A DNA stretch of 64,000 nucleotides from CAG-411 sp050875145 (GCA_050875145.1 JBNMLH010000005.1:62001-126000); one strand, 5' to 3'; counted from the first letter of the stretch, positions 28,146 to 37,379 are shown. Translations and numbers: made by a program. Notes: generated by a model not told the origin, from the sequence alone.

Positions 28146-30329
28146 ATGGATACAAGATTGCATACTTTTATGAATATATTTGATAGCGAATTTGAAGTAA
28201 ATGATGAAGTTGTGAAGCTGAAAAAGATTGTAATTCCTATCATACAACGTGATTATTCGCAGGGACGAGTTGACGATGAAATAAAAAGAATCAGGGAGAG
28301 ATTTTTACAGTCTTTGTATAATGCAATAACAGATACACCAATTAAATTAGACTTTATATATGGTGATGTGGATGAAAACGGAGTGATGACACCTTTAGAT
28401 GGACAACAGAGATTAACCACTTTGTTTTTATTACATTGGTATGCTGCAAAACGATGCAAAGTAGACAGAGACGATTATTGCTTTTTAGAAAATTTCAGTT
28501 ATGAGACAAGATATAGTGCTCGAAGTTTTTGCAAGGCTTTAGTCGAATATAATCCAACTTTTGAAGAACCATTATCGGAAGAAATTATTGATCAGGCATG
28601 GTTTCCTTTGGATTGGAAAAATGATGCCACGATTCAAGCCATGTTGGTAATGTTGGATGCTATTCATGAGCGGTTTCAGAAAGTAGATATATTGTGGGAA
28701 AGGCTGAAAAATGGAGCAATCAGTTTTTATTTTCTCCCACTGCGGGATATGGGATTATCTGATGAGCTATACATTAAAATGAATTCCCGTGGAAAACCGT
28801 TAACAAGCTTTGAACATTTCAAAGCAGAACTGGAGCACGAACTCAAACAAATAAGCGAAGACATAGCAAAAAGAATTATGCATAAGATTGATATTGATTG
28901 GACGGATTTGCTATGGAAATATCGTGGGGATAACAATATTGTCGATGATGAGTTTTTACGGTATTTCCGCTTTATATGTGATGTTCTATGTTATAAAAAA
29001 GAGGGAACGACTCAGGGAAAGAAATTTAATGAGTTTGATGCATTAAAGGAATATTTTTCTAAAGAAGCGGATAATGCAATGAAGAATATTGAATTGTTGG
29101 AATCTTTCTTTGATGTCTGGTGTGAGATTAATAACGAATGTAGTCCTTCAGAATATCTCGAAAGATTTATTGCATCGGAACATACAGAAGGAAAAATCAC
29201 ATTGGATAATAAGCCGGATATTTTTGCAGATTGTTTGGAAAATTATGCGGATGTATTTGGTAATGGTAACAGAAGTTTTCCGTTAAATCGTATCATTTTA
29301 CTATATGCAATTGTTGTCTATTTGCAGAATAAGAACGATATTTCAGAGAAAGAGTTTGCCAGAAGACTTCGAGTTGTTCACAATCTGACGAGAAATTCTG
29401 AAGATGAAATAAGTGATAGCGAAAGTCGTAGTGCCGGTAACAGAATGCCTGCAATTCTAAGACAAGTGGATTCTATTATTGTTAATGGAAAAATTGATTT
29501 GGAAGAAAGTAATAACTTCAATTTGTTCCAATTAAATGAGGAAATCGCAAAATTAAATTGGACTAATAAACATTCTGGCATGCAGGAGAAGTTATTTGAG
29601 CTTGAAGATCATCCGTTGTTATATGGACAGATATCTATTGTTGGTTTGGAAAATGCAGATAACTTTGAGAAATTTGAGAAGTTATTTGATTGCGATAAAG
29701 ATATCGTAGATAAAGCATTAATCGCAACAGGAGAATACTATCAAATAGAAAGAAACGGATGGAGATGTCAGATTGGTTCCTCAAATATGTCAAAAGCATG
29801 GACGAATCTGTTTCATAAAAGCCGGAATACAAGATACGAGGATACGAAGCAGATTTTAAACAGGTTACTATCCGCGTTGGATACGGTTGATGAAAAAGAA
29901 TTGTTATCGGTTGTTAAGGAATATGTTTCTGAATGTAAGCAACAGAAATTATATCCGTGGACCTATTATTATATTATATACGATGACTTCCGGCCGGGAA
30001 AATATGGAAAGATGTATTGGGAGGACGATGTCAGAAAATATCGTCTTCGTATTATGCAAACAGAAATACAGGCTTCGGAAAATACATATGATCCTTTTTT
30101 ATATTCTGTATTGCCTGAATGTATCACACGAGAATATGGTGGCAGATATCTTCATATTGAAGATGACTATATTGAGAGTGAGAATGATGCTTTTGTCGTA
30201 TATGACTGGGATTCGGAAAATGAAATAGACCAGCTTTCAATAAAGCAGAATGAAAATGGTATTGACAAAGAAGATAGAATAAAGAAATTGCAAAGATATT
30301 TGCAGAAAAGGTACGATTTTTCGAAATAG
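28146..30329 (+). CDS. Second DUF262-family protein of the pair
   Basis: A 727-aa protein. The N-terminal half has IPIIQRDYSQGR, a GDVDENGVMTPLDGQQRLTTLF motif block and the later LYIKMNSRGKPLTSFEHFKAEL, all DUF262 hallmarks. No HNH motif like that of its neighbour is visible in the C-terminal half, which is rich in W, Y and charged residues (YPWTYYYIIYDDFRPG) and unrecognised. GGTGAG at 28135-28140 serves ATG 28146. Two paralogous DUF262 proteins, only one with a nuclease motif, suggest a sensor-effector pair. Longer than usual for the family. Confidence 0.8.
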   Translation: MDTRLHTFMNIFDSEFEVNDEVVKLKKIVIPIIQRDYSQGRVDDEIKRIRERFLQSLYNAITDTPIKLDFIYGDVDENGVMTPLDGQQRLTTLFLLHWYAAKRCKVDRDDYCFLENFSYETRYSARSFCKALVEYNPTFEEPLSEEIIDQAWFPLDWKNDATIQAMLVMLDAIHERFQKVDILWERLKNGAISFYFLPLRDMGLSDELYIKMNSRGKPLTSFEHFKAELEHELKQISEDIAKRIMHKIDIDWTDLLWKYRGDNNIVDDEFLRYFRFICDVLCYKKEGTTQGKKFNEFDALKEYFSKEADNAMKNIELLESFFDVWCEINNECSPSEYLERFIASEHTEGKITLDNKPDIFADCLENYADVFGNGNRSFPLNRIILLYAIVVYLQNKNDISEKEFARRLRVVHNLTRNSEDEISDSESRSAGNRMPAILRQVDSIIVNGKIDLEESNNFNLFQLNEEIAKLNWTNKHSGMQEKLFELEDHPLLYGQISIVGLENADNFEKFEKLFDCDKDIVDKALIATGEYYQIERNGWRCQIGSSNMSKAWTNLFHKSRNTRYEDTKQILNRLLSALDTVDEKELLSVVKEYVSECKQQKLYPWTYYYIIYDDFRPGKYGKMYWEDDVRKYRLRIMQTEIQASENTYDPFLYSVLPECITREYGGRYLHIEDDYIESENDAFVVYDWDSENEIDQLSIKQNENGIDKEDRIKKLQRYLQKRYDFSK

Positions 30330-30434
30330 TATAATTTTATACCACGGGTATAATGACAACTAAAGTATTTTGTGATAAAGTACGGTATAGAAAAATGAAA
30401 AGCGGTATCAAATACCGGGAAAGGAATTAGAATC

Positions 30435-30587
30435 ATGTTTACATTACGTATTGCTTATTATCAGTCAAAAGAACACTATTCGGAAGCTATGCTCGAAAAC
30501 AAATATGAGCACAGTCTCTTTAGTGTACCTTTTATTAGGATAAGCGATATGAATGAACAACCGTGTTTAAGGATAGAGTCAGATTAA
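30435..30587 (+). CDS. Small open reading frame, unknown
   Basis: A 50-aa frame starting MFTLRIAYYQSKEHYSEAML, with AAAGGAATT 10 bases before its ATG. Not recognised. It stops right against an acetyltransferase fragment, so it may itself be a truncated gene joined at a deletion point. Confidence 0.35.
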   Translation: MFTLRIAYYQSKEHYSEAMLENKYEHSLFSVPFIRISDMNEQPCLRIESD

Positions 30588-30588
30588 A

Positions 30589-30672
30589 GCAGTGGTAACA
30601 AAAGATGTTCCGGCGAATGCCATCGTGGTAGGAAATCCTGCAAGGGTAATGCGAATGGTAGAAAAAGAATAG
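30589..30672 (+). pseudogene. C-terminal fragment of a hexapeptide acetyltransferase
   Basis: The frame reads AVVTKDVPANAIVVGNPARV then MRMVEKE-stop, the end of a maltose/galactoside O-acetyltransferase (compare SVVTKDIPAGVIAAGNPCKV in the intact gene at 62652). Only the last 27 residues remain. Confidence 0.85.
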
Positions 30673-30746
30673 CCATGAATAAACATGGATTTGAACGGAT
30701 GAAAAATGGAACAGCCATTCAGATTTGTAATTATTCGGATAAAAGA

Positions 30747-30768
30747 TAGCAGGGAAATCGTTCCCTGC
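30747..30768. terminator. Hairpin between convergent genes
   Basis: AGCAGGGAA-ATCG-TTCCCTGCT, perfect 9-base arms, between the DUF262 region (+) and the GntR gene (-). There is no strong T-run on either side, so termination is plausible but unproven. Confidence 0.5.
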
Positions 30769-30789
30769 TAAATTGTTGCAGTTTTGTAA

Positions 30790-31512
30790 TTAGCGTCTTG
30801 TAATGACCGAGTTAAACACAAATAAATCTGGTCGGTTTCTTGATTCGGTATATTCAAACTGGATGCCGTCATTATTGAATACATGAGAGGTAATGACGGC
30901 GAGACAGTTGTAATCATCTAAATCTAAATATTTTTCATCAAATGGTGTTACTCTTTGTACGGTAACACTTCTTTTTATGGTACGGATGGGCATACCTACT
31001 TTTTTTTCGATAAAGTTAAACAGAGAGCCTTGCAAAACTTTTTCTGTCAGTCCAGGAATCAGGCTCTTTCGGAGTAGTGTATTATCCACCATCTTAGGAA
31101 TGTCATCAATGGAACGTAATCTTTGGATAAAATACAGTTCTGTTCCCACTTCAAAATCCGTTTTTTTCGATAGTCGTTCGTCTGCAATCATTTCTGTAAA
31201 AGTAATCACTTGATTGGTAACTTTATAACCGCTTTTTGTGGCAACCTGATATAACCCTTCAATAGAGGAATTTAAAATAAAATCATGTTGTTTGTGGGGA
31301 GTATAAATGACACGAACACCGCGACCGTGGATTGGTTGCGTGTAGCCCTCTCTGGTCAGTAGTGCCAAGGCACGTCTGAGTGTGTTTCTGGAACAATCGT
31401 ATACCTGCGTTAGGTCATTTTCGGATGGAAGCATGTCTGCATAATCATACTGTCCGTTTTCTATTTTCTCTTTTAAATCATGATAGATTTCATTATATTT
31501 TGCTTTTGCCAT
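30790..31512 (-). CDS. GntR/UTRA-family repressor of the beta-glucoside operon
   Basis: A 240-aa regulator. The winged-helix N-terminus has PSENDLTQVYDCSRNTLRRAL and HGRGVRV; the C-terminal UTRA effector domain has YFIQRLRSIDDIPKMVDNTLL. It resembles TreR/BglR-type repressors that sense phosphorylated disaccharides. ATG 31512 gives the normal start MAKAKYNEIYHDLKEKI; a longer frame to 31575 would run into the family A repeat. It is divergent from the PTS operon, whose leader holds three CTTGT-N4-ACAAG palindromes, the form bound by TreR-like proteins. Confidence 0.88.
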   Translation of the reverse strand: MAKAKYNEIYHDLKEKIENGQYDYADMLPSENDLTQVYDCSRNTLRRALALLTREGYTQPIHGRGVRVIYTPHKQHDFILNSSIEGLYQVATKSGYKVTNQVITFTEMIADERLSKKTDFEVGTELYFIQRLRSIDDIPKMVDNTLLRKSLIPGLTEKVLQGSLFNFIEKKVGMPIRTIKRSVTVQRVTPFDEKYLDLDDYNCLAVITSHVFNNDGIQFEYTESRNRPDLFVFNSVITRR

Positions 31513-31566
31513 GTCTGTTTCTCCTGTTTTCCGGTGCATTGTTTCGGTAATGGATGTTATTTTATA

Positions 31567-31900
31567 AAAGTTCAAGAAAACCCTCTGCCTTTAGGCGGTG
31601 GGTGCTCTGTATGAGGTGTGGGATTCGAGTCCCGTATCTCGTAAGGCACGCAGTGCCGCTTTTATATGAGCAAGTAGGTAACAGTTAGCCGGGGTCATTC
31701 ATAAAGTGCCAGAATACACAAATTTGCTAAAAATATTTTTTTGGCTGGACACTTTATTCATGTCGGGCGTCTGCCCGATAGAAATGATTGTGCAAATTGA
31801 ACTTAGCCTGCTAGCAGTCATGTGCAATTTGTACAATCATTTCTGCCTGGCTGAACTGTTACGCAAGTAGGTAAGTGGATTGCGAATATCATTGACTTCC
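31567..31900 (+). repeat. Family A structured repeat, copy 2, interrupted by family B
   Basis: Left part 31567-31677: TTCAAGAAAACCC, stem CCCTCTGCC-TTTA-GGCGGTGGG, hairpin GAGGT...ATCTC around GGGA/TCCC, hairpin GGCACGCAGTGCC then TTTTAT and GAGCAAGTAG. The right part resumes at 31863 with GCAAGTAGGTAAGTGGATTG then CGAATATC. The 185 bases in between are a family B element flanked by the duplicated GCAAGTAG, so the insertion is clear. Confidence 0.85.
31678..31862 (+). mobile_element. Family B MITE-like element, full copy with target duplication
   Basis: Inverted ends GTAACAGTTAGCC and GGCTGAACTGTTAC. First palindrome: CATTCATAAAGTGCCAG paired with CTGGACACTTTATTCATG. Second: GAAATGATTGTGCAAATTG paired with CAATTTGTACAATCATTTC. 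The 8-mer GCAAGTAG is directly repeated on both sides (31670-31677 and 31863-31870). No reading frame inside; non-autonomous. Confidence 0.85.
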
Positions 31901-31984
31901 TATAGGTGATTATATGCTAATATGCTAATATTTTCAACATGTTGTTATGGTATAGAGGGTGCGAAGGTATCCTATAAGATGTGC

Positions 31985-32133
31985 AACTTGTCTGAACAAG
32001 TTGTGCATCTTATACAAACTCAAGCTTTATTTCTAAACAGAATGCCAAAAATGAAAAAAGTAATGAAAAATGGTTGAACTTGTTTAAACAAGGTGCTACG
32101 ATAAGGGTAGAAAAAATACTTGTTCAAACAAGT
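31985..32133 (+). promoter_or_regulatory. Three GntR-type operators and promoter of the bgl operon
   Basis: Palindromes AACTTGTCTGAACAAGTT (31985-32002), CTTGTTTAAACAAG (32079-32092, perfect) and ACTTGTTCAAACAAGT (32118-32133). A promoter TTGAAC (32074-32079), 17-base spacer, TACGAT (32097-32102) overlaps the middle one. The arrangement fits repression by the divergent GntR protein. The first site lies in a wider dyad (31980-32007) that could also act as a hairpin. Confidence 0.78.
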
Positions 32134-32174
32134 AGGGTGAAGGGTATACGGTGTATGCGAAAGGAGGTAACATT

Positions 32175-34079
32175 ATGGCTAGTAAATATGATGGTTTATC
32201 AAGAATTATTATCCAAAATGTAGGTGGTAAGGACAATATCACCAGTATTACACATTGTGTAACAAGATTAAGATTCAAATTGAAAGATGAGTCAAAGGCA
32301 AATACAGACGTATTAAAAAATACGGATGGAATCGTTACAGTAGTACAGTCAGGAGGACAGTACATGGTTGTAATCGGAAATCATGTACCAGATGTATTTG
32401 ATTCCGTTGTTTCCGTTGGTCATCTAGAAAGCAAATCTCTTAAGGCGGGGGATGACGAAGTGGATGATGGGCCAAAAGAAAAACAGGGATTATTTGATGC
32501 ATTTGTAGGAATTATTACAGGTGTGTTCTCACCATTCTTAGGTGTGTTGTGTGCTTGTGGTATTTTAAAGGGCTTTATGTCTTTATTTGAAGCAATCGGA
32601 TTAGTGAATGGTGCAGGAGGAACATACAATATACTATACGGTATAGGTGATGTAGCATTCTATTTTCTTCCAGTTATTTTAGGTTTTTCGGCTGCAAAGA
32701 AGTTCAAGCTACCGGAGATGGAAGGTCTGGTAATCGGACTGGCATTGGTTTCTCCTTATATGTTAAATGATGGAACCTATGACATTTCCAGATTGTTTGG
32801 TATTCCGGTCATCGCACCATCTACTGGAAACTACACAAGTACCGTACTTCCGGTAATTTGTGCGGTAGCATTTGCAGCATGGTTTGAAAGATTATATAAA
32901 AAATATATTCCAGATGCCATTAAAATATTTGCAGTGCCATTGATTACCTGTACCATTACCATTTGTTTGACTTTGTTGGTAATCGGACCGGTAACCTCTG
33001 AAGTATCCAAGTATCTTGGAATGGCATTTGAGTCAGTCAACGCATTTAGTCCGATTCTTATGGGACTCTTGGTTGGTTTCTTCTGGCAGATTTTAGTTAT
33101 GTTTGGATTACATTGGGCTCTTGTTCCAATTGCTCTTTCCAATATGACACTGGTAGATGGAAATGGATTGTTGATTGGTGAGGTTATTCTTACTGCAATG
33201 CTTGGTACAACCTTTGCACAGACAGGAGCTTGTCTTGGTATCATGGTAAAATCAAAAGATGCAAAATTAAAACGACTTTGTCCACCAGCCATTATTTCTG
33301 GTATTGCAGGTGTGACAGAACCAGCTATTTATGGTATTACGCTTCCTAAGAAAGCACCATTTTTCAGAACTTGTGCTGTAGCTGGTATTGCAGGTGCCAT
33401 ATTGTGTGCATTGGGTGTAAAAGATTATCAGATGGCTGGTATGGGTGTATTCTCTTATACCATGTTCATCAGTCCGGATACAAAAGACATACACCCTATG
33501 GTGATTGGAATTATTGTTTCAATCGTATGTGTAATTGTAGCATTTGTATTAGAATTGCTGTTCTATAAAGATGGAAAAAAAGGTACAACTACAAGTAAGG
33601 AAACGGTTTCTACTGGAAAGAATACGACAGATAAAACAATCGTGGCACCAATCAATGGAACAGTAGTTCCACTTTCTCAGGTGAAGGATGAGGCATTTGC
33701 ATCAGAAGCATTGGGAAAAGGAGTAGCCATTGAACCGAAGGAAGGTAAGGTTTATGCACCAGCAGATGGAGAAATCTCTACGTTTTTCCCAACAGGACAT
33801 GCCATTGGAATTACTTCGGATGCAGGCGTTGAAATTTTAATTCATGTAGGCATGGATACGGTAAAAATGAATGGAGATGGATTTAAACCTGCAAAGAAAC
33901 AGGGCGACAGAGTGAAAAAAGGCGACCTTTTGTTAGAATTTGATATGCAAAAGATCAAAGAGGCTGGTTATCCTCTAACCACTCCAGTTATTATAGCCAA
34001 TACCAACGATTATGCAGAGGTGCTTCCAACAGAGGCAGAGGAGGTAGCTTCTGGTGATATGCTCATTCACATATTATAG
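32175..34079 (+). CDS. bglP: PTS beta-glucoside-specific transporter EIIBCA
   Basis: A 634-aa fusion. EIIB (1-85) has the phosphocysteine C28 in SITHCVTRLRF. EIIC (about 105-470) is membrane-embedded, with ISGIAGVTEPAIYGITLP. EIIA (about 490-634) has the phosphohistidine region VEILIHVGMDTVKM with H557. This BCA order is that of BglP/BglF. It imports and phosphorylates aryl- or alkyl-beta-glucosides. AAGGAGGT precedes ATG 32175. The neighbouring 6-phospho-beta-glucosidase supports the substrate; a trehalose role is less likely, as there is no GH13 gene. Confidence 0.92.
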   Translation: MASKYDGLSRIIIQNVGGKDNITSITHCVTRLRFKLKDESKANTDVLKNTDGIVTVVQSGGQYMVVIGNHVPDVFDSVVSVGHLESKSLKAGDDEVDDGPKEKQGLFDAFVGIITGVFSPFLGVLCACGILKGFMSLFEAIGLVNGAGGTYNILYGIGDVAFYFLPVILGFSAAKKFKLPEMEGLVIGLALVSPYMLNDGTYDISRLFGIPVIAPSTGNYTSTVLPVICAVAFAAWFERLYKKYIPDAIKIFAVPLITCTITICLTLLVIGPVTSEVSKYLGMAFESVNAFSPILMGLLVGFFWQILVMFGLHWALVPIALSNMTLVDGNGLLIGEVILTAMLGTTFAQTGACLGIMVKSKDAKLKRLCPPAIISGIAGVTEPAIYGITLPKKAPFFRTCAVAGIAGAILCALGVKDYQMAGMGVFSYTMFISPDTKDIHPMVIGIIVSIVCVIVAFVLELLFYKDGKKGTTTSKETVSTGKNTTDKTIVAPINGTVVPLSQVKDEAFASEALGKGVAIEPKEGKVYAPADGEISTFFPTGHAIGITSDAGVEILIHVGMDTVKMNGDGFKPAKKQGDRVKKGDLLLEFDMQKIKEAGYPLTTPVIIANTNDYAEVLPTEAEEVASGDMLIHIL

Positions 34080-34137
34080 TTGTTTGAATTGAGTAGCCTT
34101 TAGATAGGTTATGTAGTATGGAAAGGAAGGTCACAGT

Positions 34138-35574
34138 ATGAGTGTGTTTAGAAAAGATTTTTTGTGGGGCGGTGCAACTGCTGCCAATCAATATGAAGGA
34201 GCATGGGACATAGATGGAAAAGGTGCTTCTGTATCCGACCATTGTACCAATGGTTCTCATACAACACCCAAGAGAATTACAAAGGAATTTGAGGATGGTA
34301 CGTTGTATCCAAGTCGGGAAGCTACGGACTTTTACCATCACTATAAAGAGGATATTGCCCTTGCCAAAGAGATGGGATTTAAAGTATTTCGTATGTCCAT
34401 TAACTGGACTAGAATTTTTCCAACTGGTATGGAGGAAGAACCAAACGAAGCAGGACTTGCTTTTTATGACAAGGTGTTTGACGAATTAAATAAAGTGGGA
34501 ATTGAGCCATTGGTTACAATTTCCCATTATGAAATGCCATATGCATTGGTAGAACAGGTAAATGGCTGGGCATCCAGAAAATGTATCACGTATTTTATGA
34601 ATTACTGTAAAGCAATTTTTGAACGCTATCAGGATAAGGTAAAATATTGGCTTACCTTTAATGAAATCAATTCCGGTACGATGCCAATGGGGGCCGTCCT
34701 TTCTCTTGGTACCGTTCAGGGATATGAAGGCCCCGTTACAGAGGTTCCGGACAATAAGCAGGAACGCTATCAGGCATTGCATCATCAATTTGTGGCAAGT
34801 GCCATGGCTGTGAAATATGCCCATGAAAATTATCCACAGTTTAAAATGGGAAATATGTGCATCTTTGCGACCATGTATCCAATGACCTGTAATCCGGATG
34901 ATGTGATTGCATGCCAGAAGGAAATGCAAAATATGAACTGGTTTGCTTCAGACATACATGTAAGAGGTGCCTATCCATACTATGCAAAACGTTTCTTTGA
35001 AGAAAATGGAATTACTATTCAAAAAGAAGCAGGGGATGACGAAATTCTCCTTGCAGGTAAAGTAGACTTCTATACCTTTAGTTATTATATGTCAAGCTGC
35101 ATTACGGCTGACAAGGAGAAAAATGCAGCAGGTGGAAACTTAATCAGCGGTGTGAAAAATCCATATCTGAAAGCCAGTGACTGGGGATGGCAGATTGACC
35201 CACAGGGACTTCGTTATACCTTAAATGAATTGTATGCCCGTTATCAAATTCCACTTATGGTTGTGGAAAATGGTCTTGGTGCGTATGATACACTGGAAGA
35301 GGATGGAAGTATTCACGACAGTTATCGAATCGATTACCTGCGTCAGCATATCAAAGAAATGGAAGAAGCTGTGAAGGATGGTGTAGACCTTATGGGATAT
35401 ACTCCATGGGGCTGGATTGATGTAGTATCTGCATCAACCGGAGAAATGGCAAAACGTTATGGTCTGGTATACGTGGACAAATATGACGATGGAACTGGCG
35501 ATTTGAAACGTAGAAAGAAAGATTCCTTCTTCTGGTATCAAAAAGTGATTGAAACCAATGGAGAGGTTTTGTAA
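34138..35574 (+). CDS. bglA: 6-phospho-beta-glucosidase (GH1)
   Basis: A 478-aa family GH1 enzyme of normal length. N-terminal FLWGGATAANQYEGAWD, acid/base glutamate in YWLTFNEINS and nucleophile in LMVVENGLGAYD are clear. It cleaves the phosphorylated beta-glucosides delivered by the adjacent PTS protein. The phosphate-binding loop late in the protein (SFFWYQKVIETNGE) is typical of the 6-phospho branch. GGAAAGGAAGG precedes the ATG. It follows the transporter by 58 bases in the same operon. Confidence 0.94.
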   Translation: MSVFRKDFLWGGATAANQYEGAWDIDGKGASVSDHCTNGSHTTPKRITKEFEDGTLYPSREATDFYHHYKEDIALAKEMGFKVFRMSINWTRIFPTGMEEEPNEAGLAFYDKVFDELNKVGIEPLVTISHYEMPYALVEQVNGWASRKCITYFMNYCKAIFERYQDKVKYWLTFNEINSGTMPMGAVLSLGTVQGYEGPVTEVPDNKQERYQALHHQFVASAMAVKYAHENYPQFKMGNMCIFATMYPMTCNPDDVIACQKEMQNMNWFASDIHVRGAYPYYAKRFFEENGITIQKEAGDDEILLAGKVDFYTFSYYMSSCITADKEKNAAGGNLISGVKNPYLKASDWGWQIDPQGLRYTLNELYARYQIPLMVVENGLGAYDTLEEDGSIHDSYRIDYLRQHIKEMEEAVKDGVDLMGYTPWGWIDVVSASTGEMAKRYGLVYVDKYDDGTGDLKRRKKDSFFWYQKVIETNGEVL

Positions 35575-35591
35575 AGGAGCAGTTTAGCAAT

Positions 35592-36413
35592 ATGAAAAAG
35601 GTTTTGTTTTTTGATATAGACGGAACTTTGTATGATTTTACCGGACATATGCCTGACTCGACGCTTAGTGCGTTGCGTCAGGCACATAAAATGGGGCATC
35701 AACTGGTCATTTGTTCCGGAAGGTCAAAATATCAGGTATATCCCGAACTGTTTGAGCTGTTTGACGGCTATGTAGGAGCAGCGGGAGCTTATGTGGAACG
35801 AAAGGGAAAGGTAATCTATGAACATTTTATGCAGAAAAATACCATAAAAGAAGCAGTAGATGTGATTTCCAAGGCAGGTGGTGTGGTAGCTGCCATGACG
35901 GAACACAATCTGATTTTAAATGAGGAATGTGAAACGTATCTTTTGCATAAATTCAGAGCACAGGGAATTGGTATGGATATGATTTCACGCATTATGGGAA
36001 ATTATGAGCTGACTGATCATTTGGAGACATACAGCAATATTGAAAAAATGTTATATTACCGTTCTTCCTGGCCGGTTGCAAAGGTTGCCGAGGCGTTGCA
36101 AGATTCCTGCGATATTACGGCTTCCAGCTTTGAAGACCCAGTAGAGGACAGTGGTGAAATTACCGTAAAAAATATCAATAAGTCTTTGGGCATGCAGAAA
36201 TATATGGAATCGTTGCATATGGAGGTGGCGGATACCATTGCTTTTGGAGATGGACCCAATGATATGGATATGATTGCGTATGCCGGAGTAGGTGTAGCCA
36301 TGGGAAATGCCAGAGAAGAGTTAAAGCAGATTGCAGATTTTGTTACAAAGCCAGTGAATGAAGGCGGAATTGCCTATGCCATGCAGAAATTAGGATTGTT
36401 GGAAGAGAAATAG
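35592..36413 (+). CDS. Cof-type HAD phosphatase
   Basis: A 273-aa HAD-IIB hydrolase. Motif I is FFDIDGTLYDF, motif II ICSGRSKYQ, motif IV FGDGPNDMDMI; the alpha/beta cap lies between. Cof-type enzymes remove phosphate from sugar phosphates or cofactors. It follows bglA by 17 bases and is followed 16 bases later by a paralogue, so both are likely part of the beta-glucoside operon and may dephosphorylate sugar phosphates that accumulate. Confidence 0.88.
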   Translation: MKKVLFFDIDGTLYDFTGHMPDSTLSALRQAHKMGHQLVICSGRSKYQVYPELFELFDGYVGAAGAYVERKGKVIYEHFMQKNTIKEAVDVISKAGGVVAAMTEHNLILNEECETYLLHKFRAQGIGMDMISRIMGNYELTDHLETYSNIEKMLYYRSSWPVAKVAEALQDSCDITASSFEDPVEDSGEITVKNINKSLGMQKYMESLHMEVADTIAFGDGPNDMDMIAYAGVGVAMGNAREELKQIADFVTKPVNEGGIAYAMQKLGLLEEK

Positions 36414-36429
36414 GACCAGAGGTGGTAGT

Positions 36430-37260
36430 GTGAGAAAAATTATATTTTTGGATGTAGATGGTACGTTGGTGGATTATGAAAATCATTTGCCAAAATCGGC
36501 AGTGGAAGCAATTCGAAGAACGAGAGAATTGGGAAATCTGGTATTTATCTGTACGGGGCGTAGCCGGGCAGAAGTATACGAGAATATCTGGGATATTGGC
36601 ATTGATGGTATGATTGGCGGAAATGGCAGTTATGTGGAATACCAGAATCAGGTTGTGATGCACCAGAAGATTACCAAAGAAGAATGTCGGGAAATCGTGG
36701 ACTGGCTTCATGAGAGAAATCTGGAATTTTATCTGGAGAGTAACAATGGATTGTTTGCCAGCGAAAAGTTTGAGACAGAGGCATTGTCTACCATTCGGGC
36801 ATACAGTGCACAAAAGGGAAGGGATGCAACGCATCTGACGGTGCGGGATGCATTTCCAGAAATGATATTTGATGGACAATTATATCGGGATGATGTAAAC
36901 AAAGTAAGTTATGTATTGAAAAACTATCAGGATCATCTAGATGCCAGAAACCGTTTTCCAAATCTTCAGCATGGAACCTGGGGCGGAGTCGGTGAAAAAG
37001 CACTGTTTGGTGATATGGGTGTAAAGAATATAACGAAAGCACATGCGATAGATGTATTACTACAAGCGATTGGTGCAACAAAAGAGCAGACCATTGCATT
37101 TGGCGATGCAAAGGTAGACATTCCTATGTTGGAGTATTGTTCCTATGGTGTAGCAATGGGAAATGGTGGTACGGAAATAAAAGAAATGGCAGATTATATT
37201 ACTGATACGGTGGAAAGAGATGGCTTGCAGAAGGCATTTGAAAAATTGGGATTGTTGTAA
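36430..37260 (+). CDS. Cof-type HAD phosphatase, second copy
   Basis: A 276-aa HAD-IIB paralogue of the preceding gene: FLDVDGTLVDYENHLP, ICTGRSRAEVY, FGDAKVDIPML. The GTG start is preceded by GAGGTGGTA. Motif IV has AKVD in place of the GPND of its neighbour; the key aspartates remain. Last gene of the beta-glucoside operon. Confidence 0.88.
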   Translation: MRKIIFLDVDGTLVDYENHLPKSAVEAIRRTRELGNLVFICTGRSRAEVYENIWDIGIDGMIGGNGSYVEYQNQVVMHQKITKEECREIVDWLHERNLEFYLESNNGLFASEKFETEALSTIRAYSAQKGRDATHLTVRDAFPEMIFDGQLYRDDVNKVSYVLKNYQDHLDARNRFPNLQHGTWGGVGEKALFGDMGVKNITKAHAIDVLLQAIGATKEQTIAFGDAKVDIPMLEYCSYGVAMGNGGTEIKEMADYITDTVERDGLQKAFEKLGLL

Positions 37261-37280
37261 TACTAAAAAGTTAAATCTGC

Positions 37281-37379
37281 ATACCAAGAAGAATTGATGA
37301 AGCAAACAGACTTGTATATGAGATTGACGAATTGCAAAATATCAAAGTCATCTCATGTTAAGGACATTATGAAGAGTAG
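37281..37379 (+). pseudogene. C-terminal remnant of a YoeB-type toxin
   Basis: The frame reads IPRRIDEANRLVYEIDELQN then IKVISC, an in-frame TAA, then GHYEE. This is the end of a YoeB/Txe toxin (SRRI-NRLVY-...-C-x-HY). No antitoxin or start remains. It is not the same sequence as the intact toxin at 26059, so it is the trace of another TA module. Confidence 0.8.
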
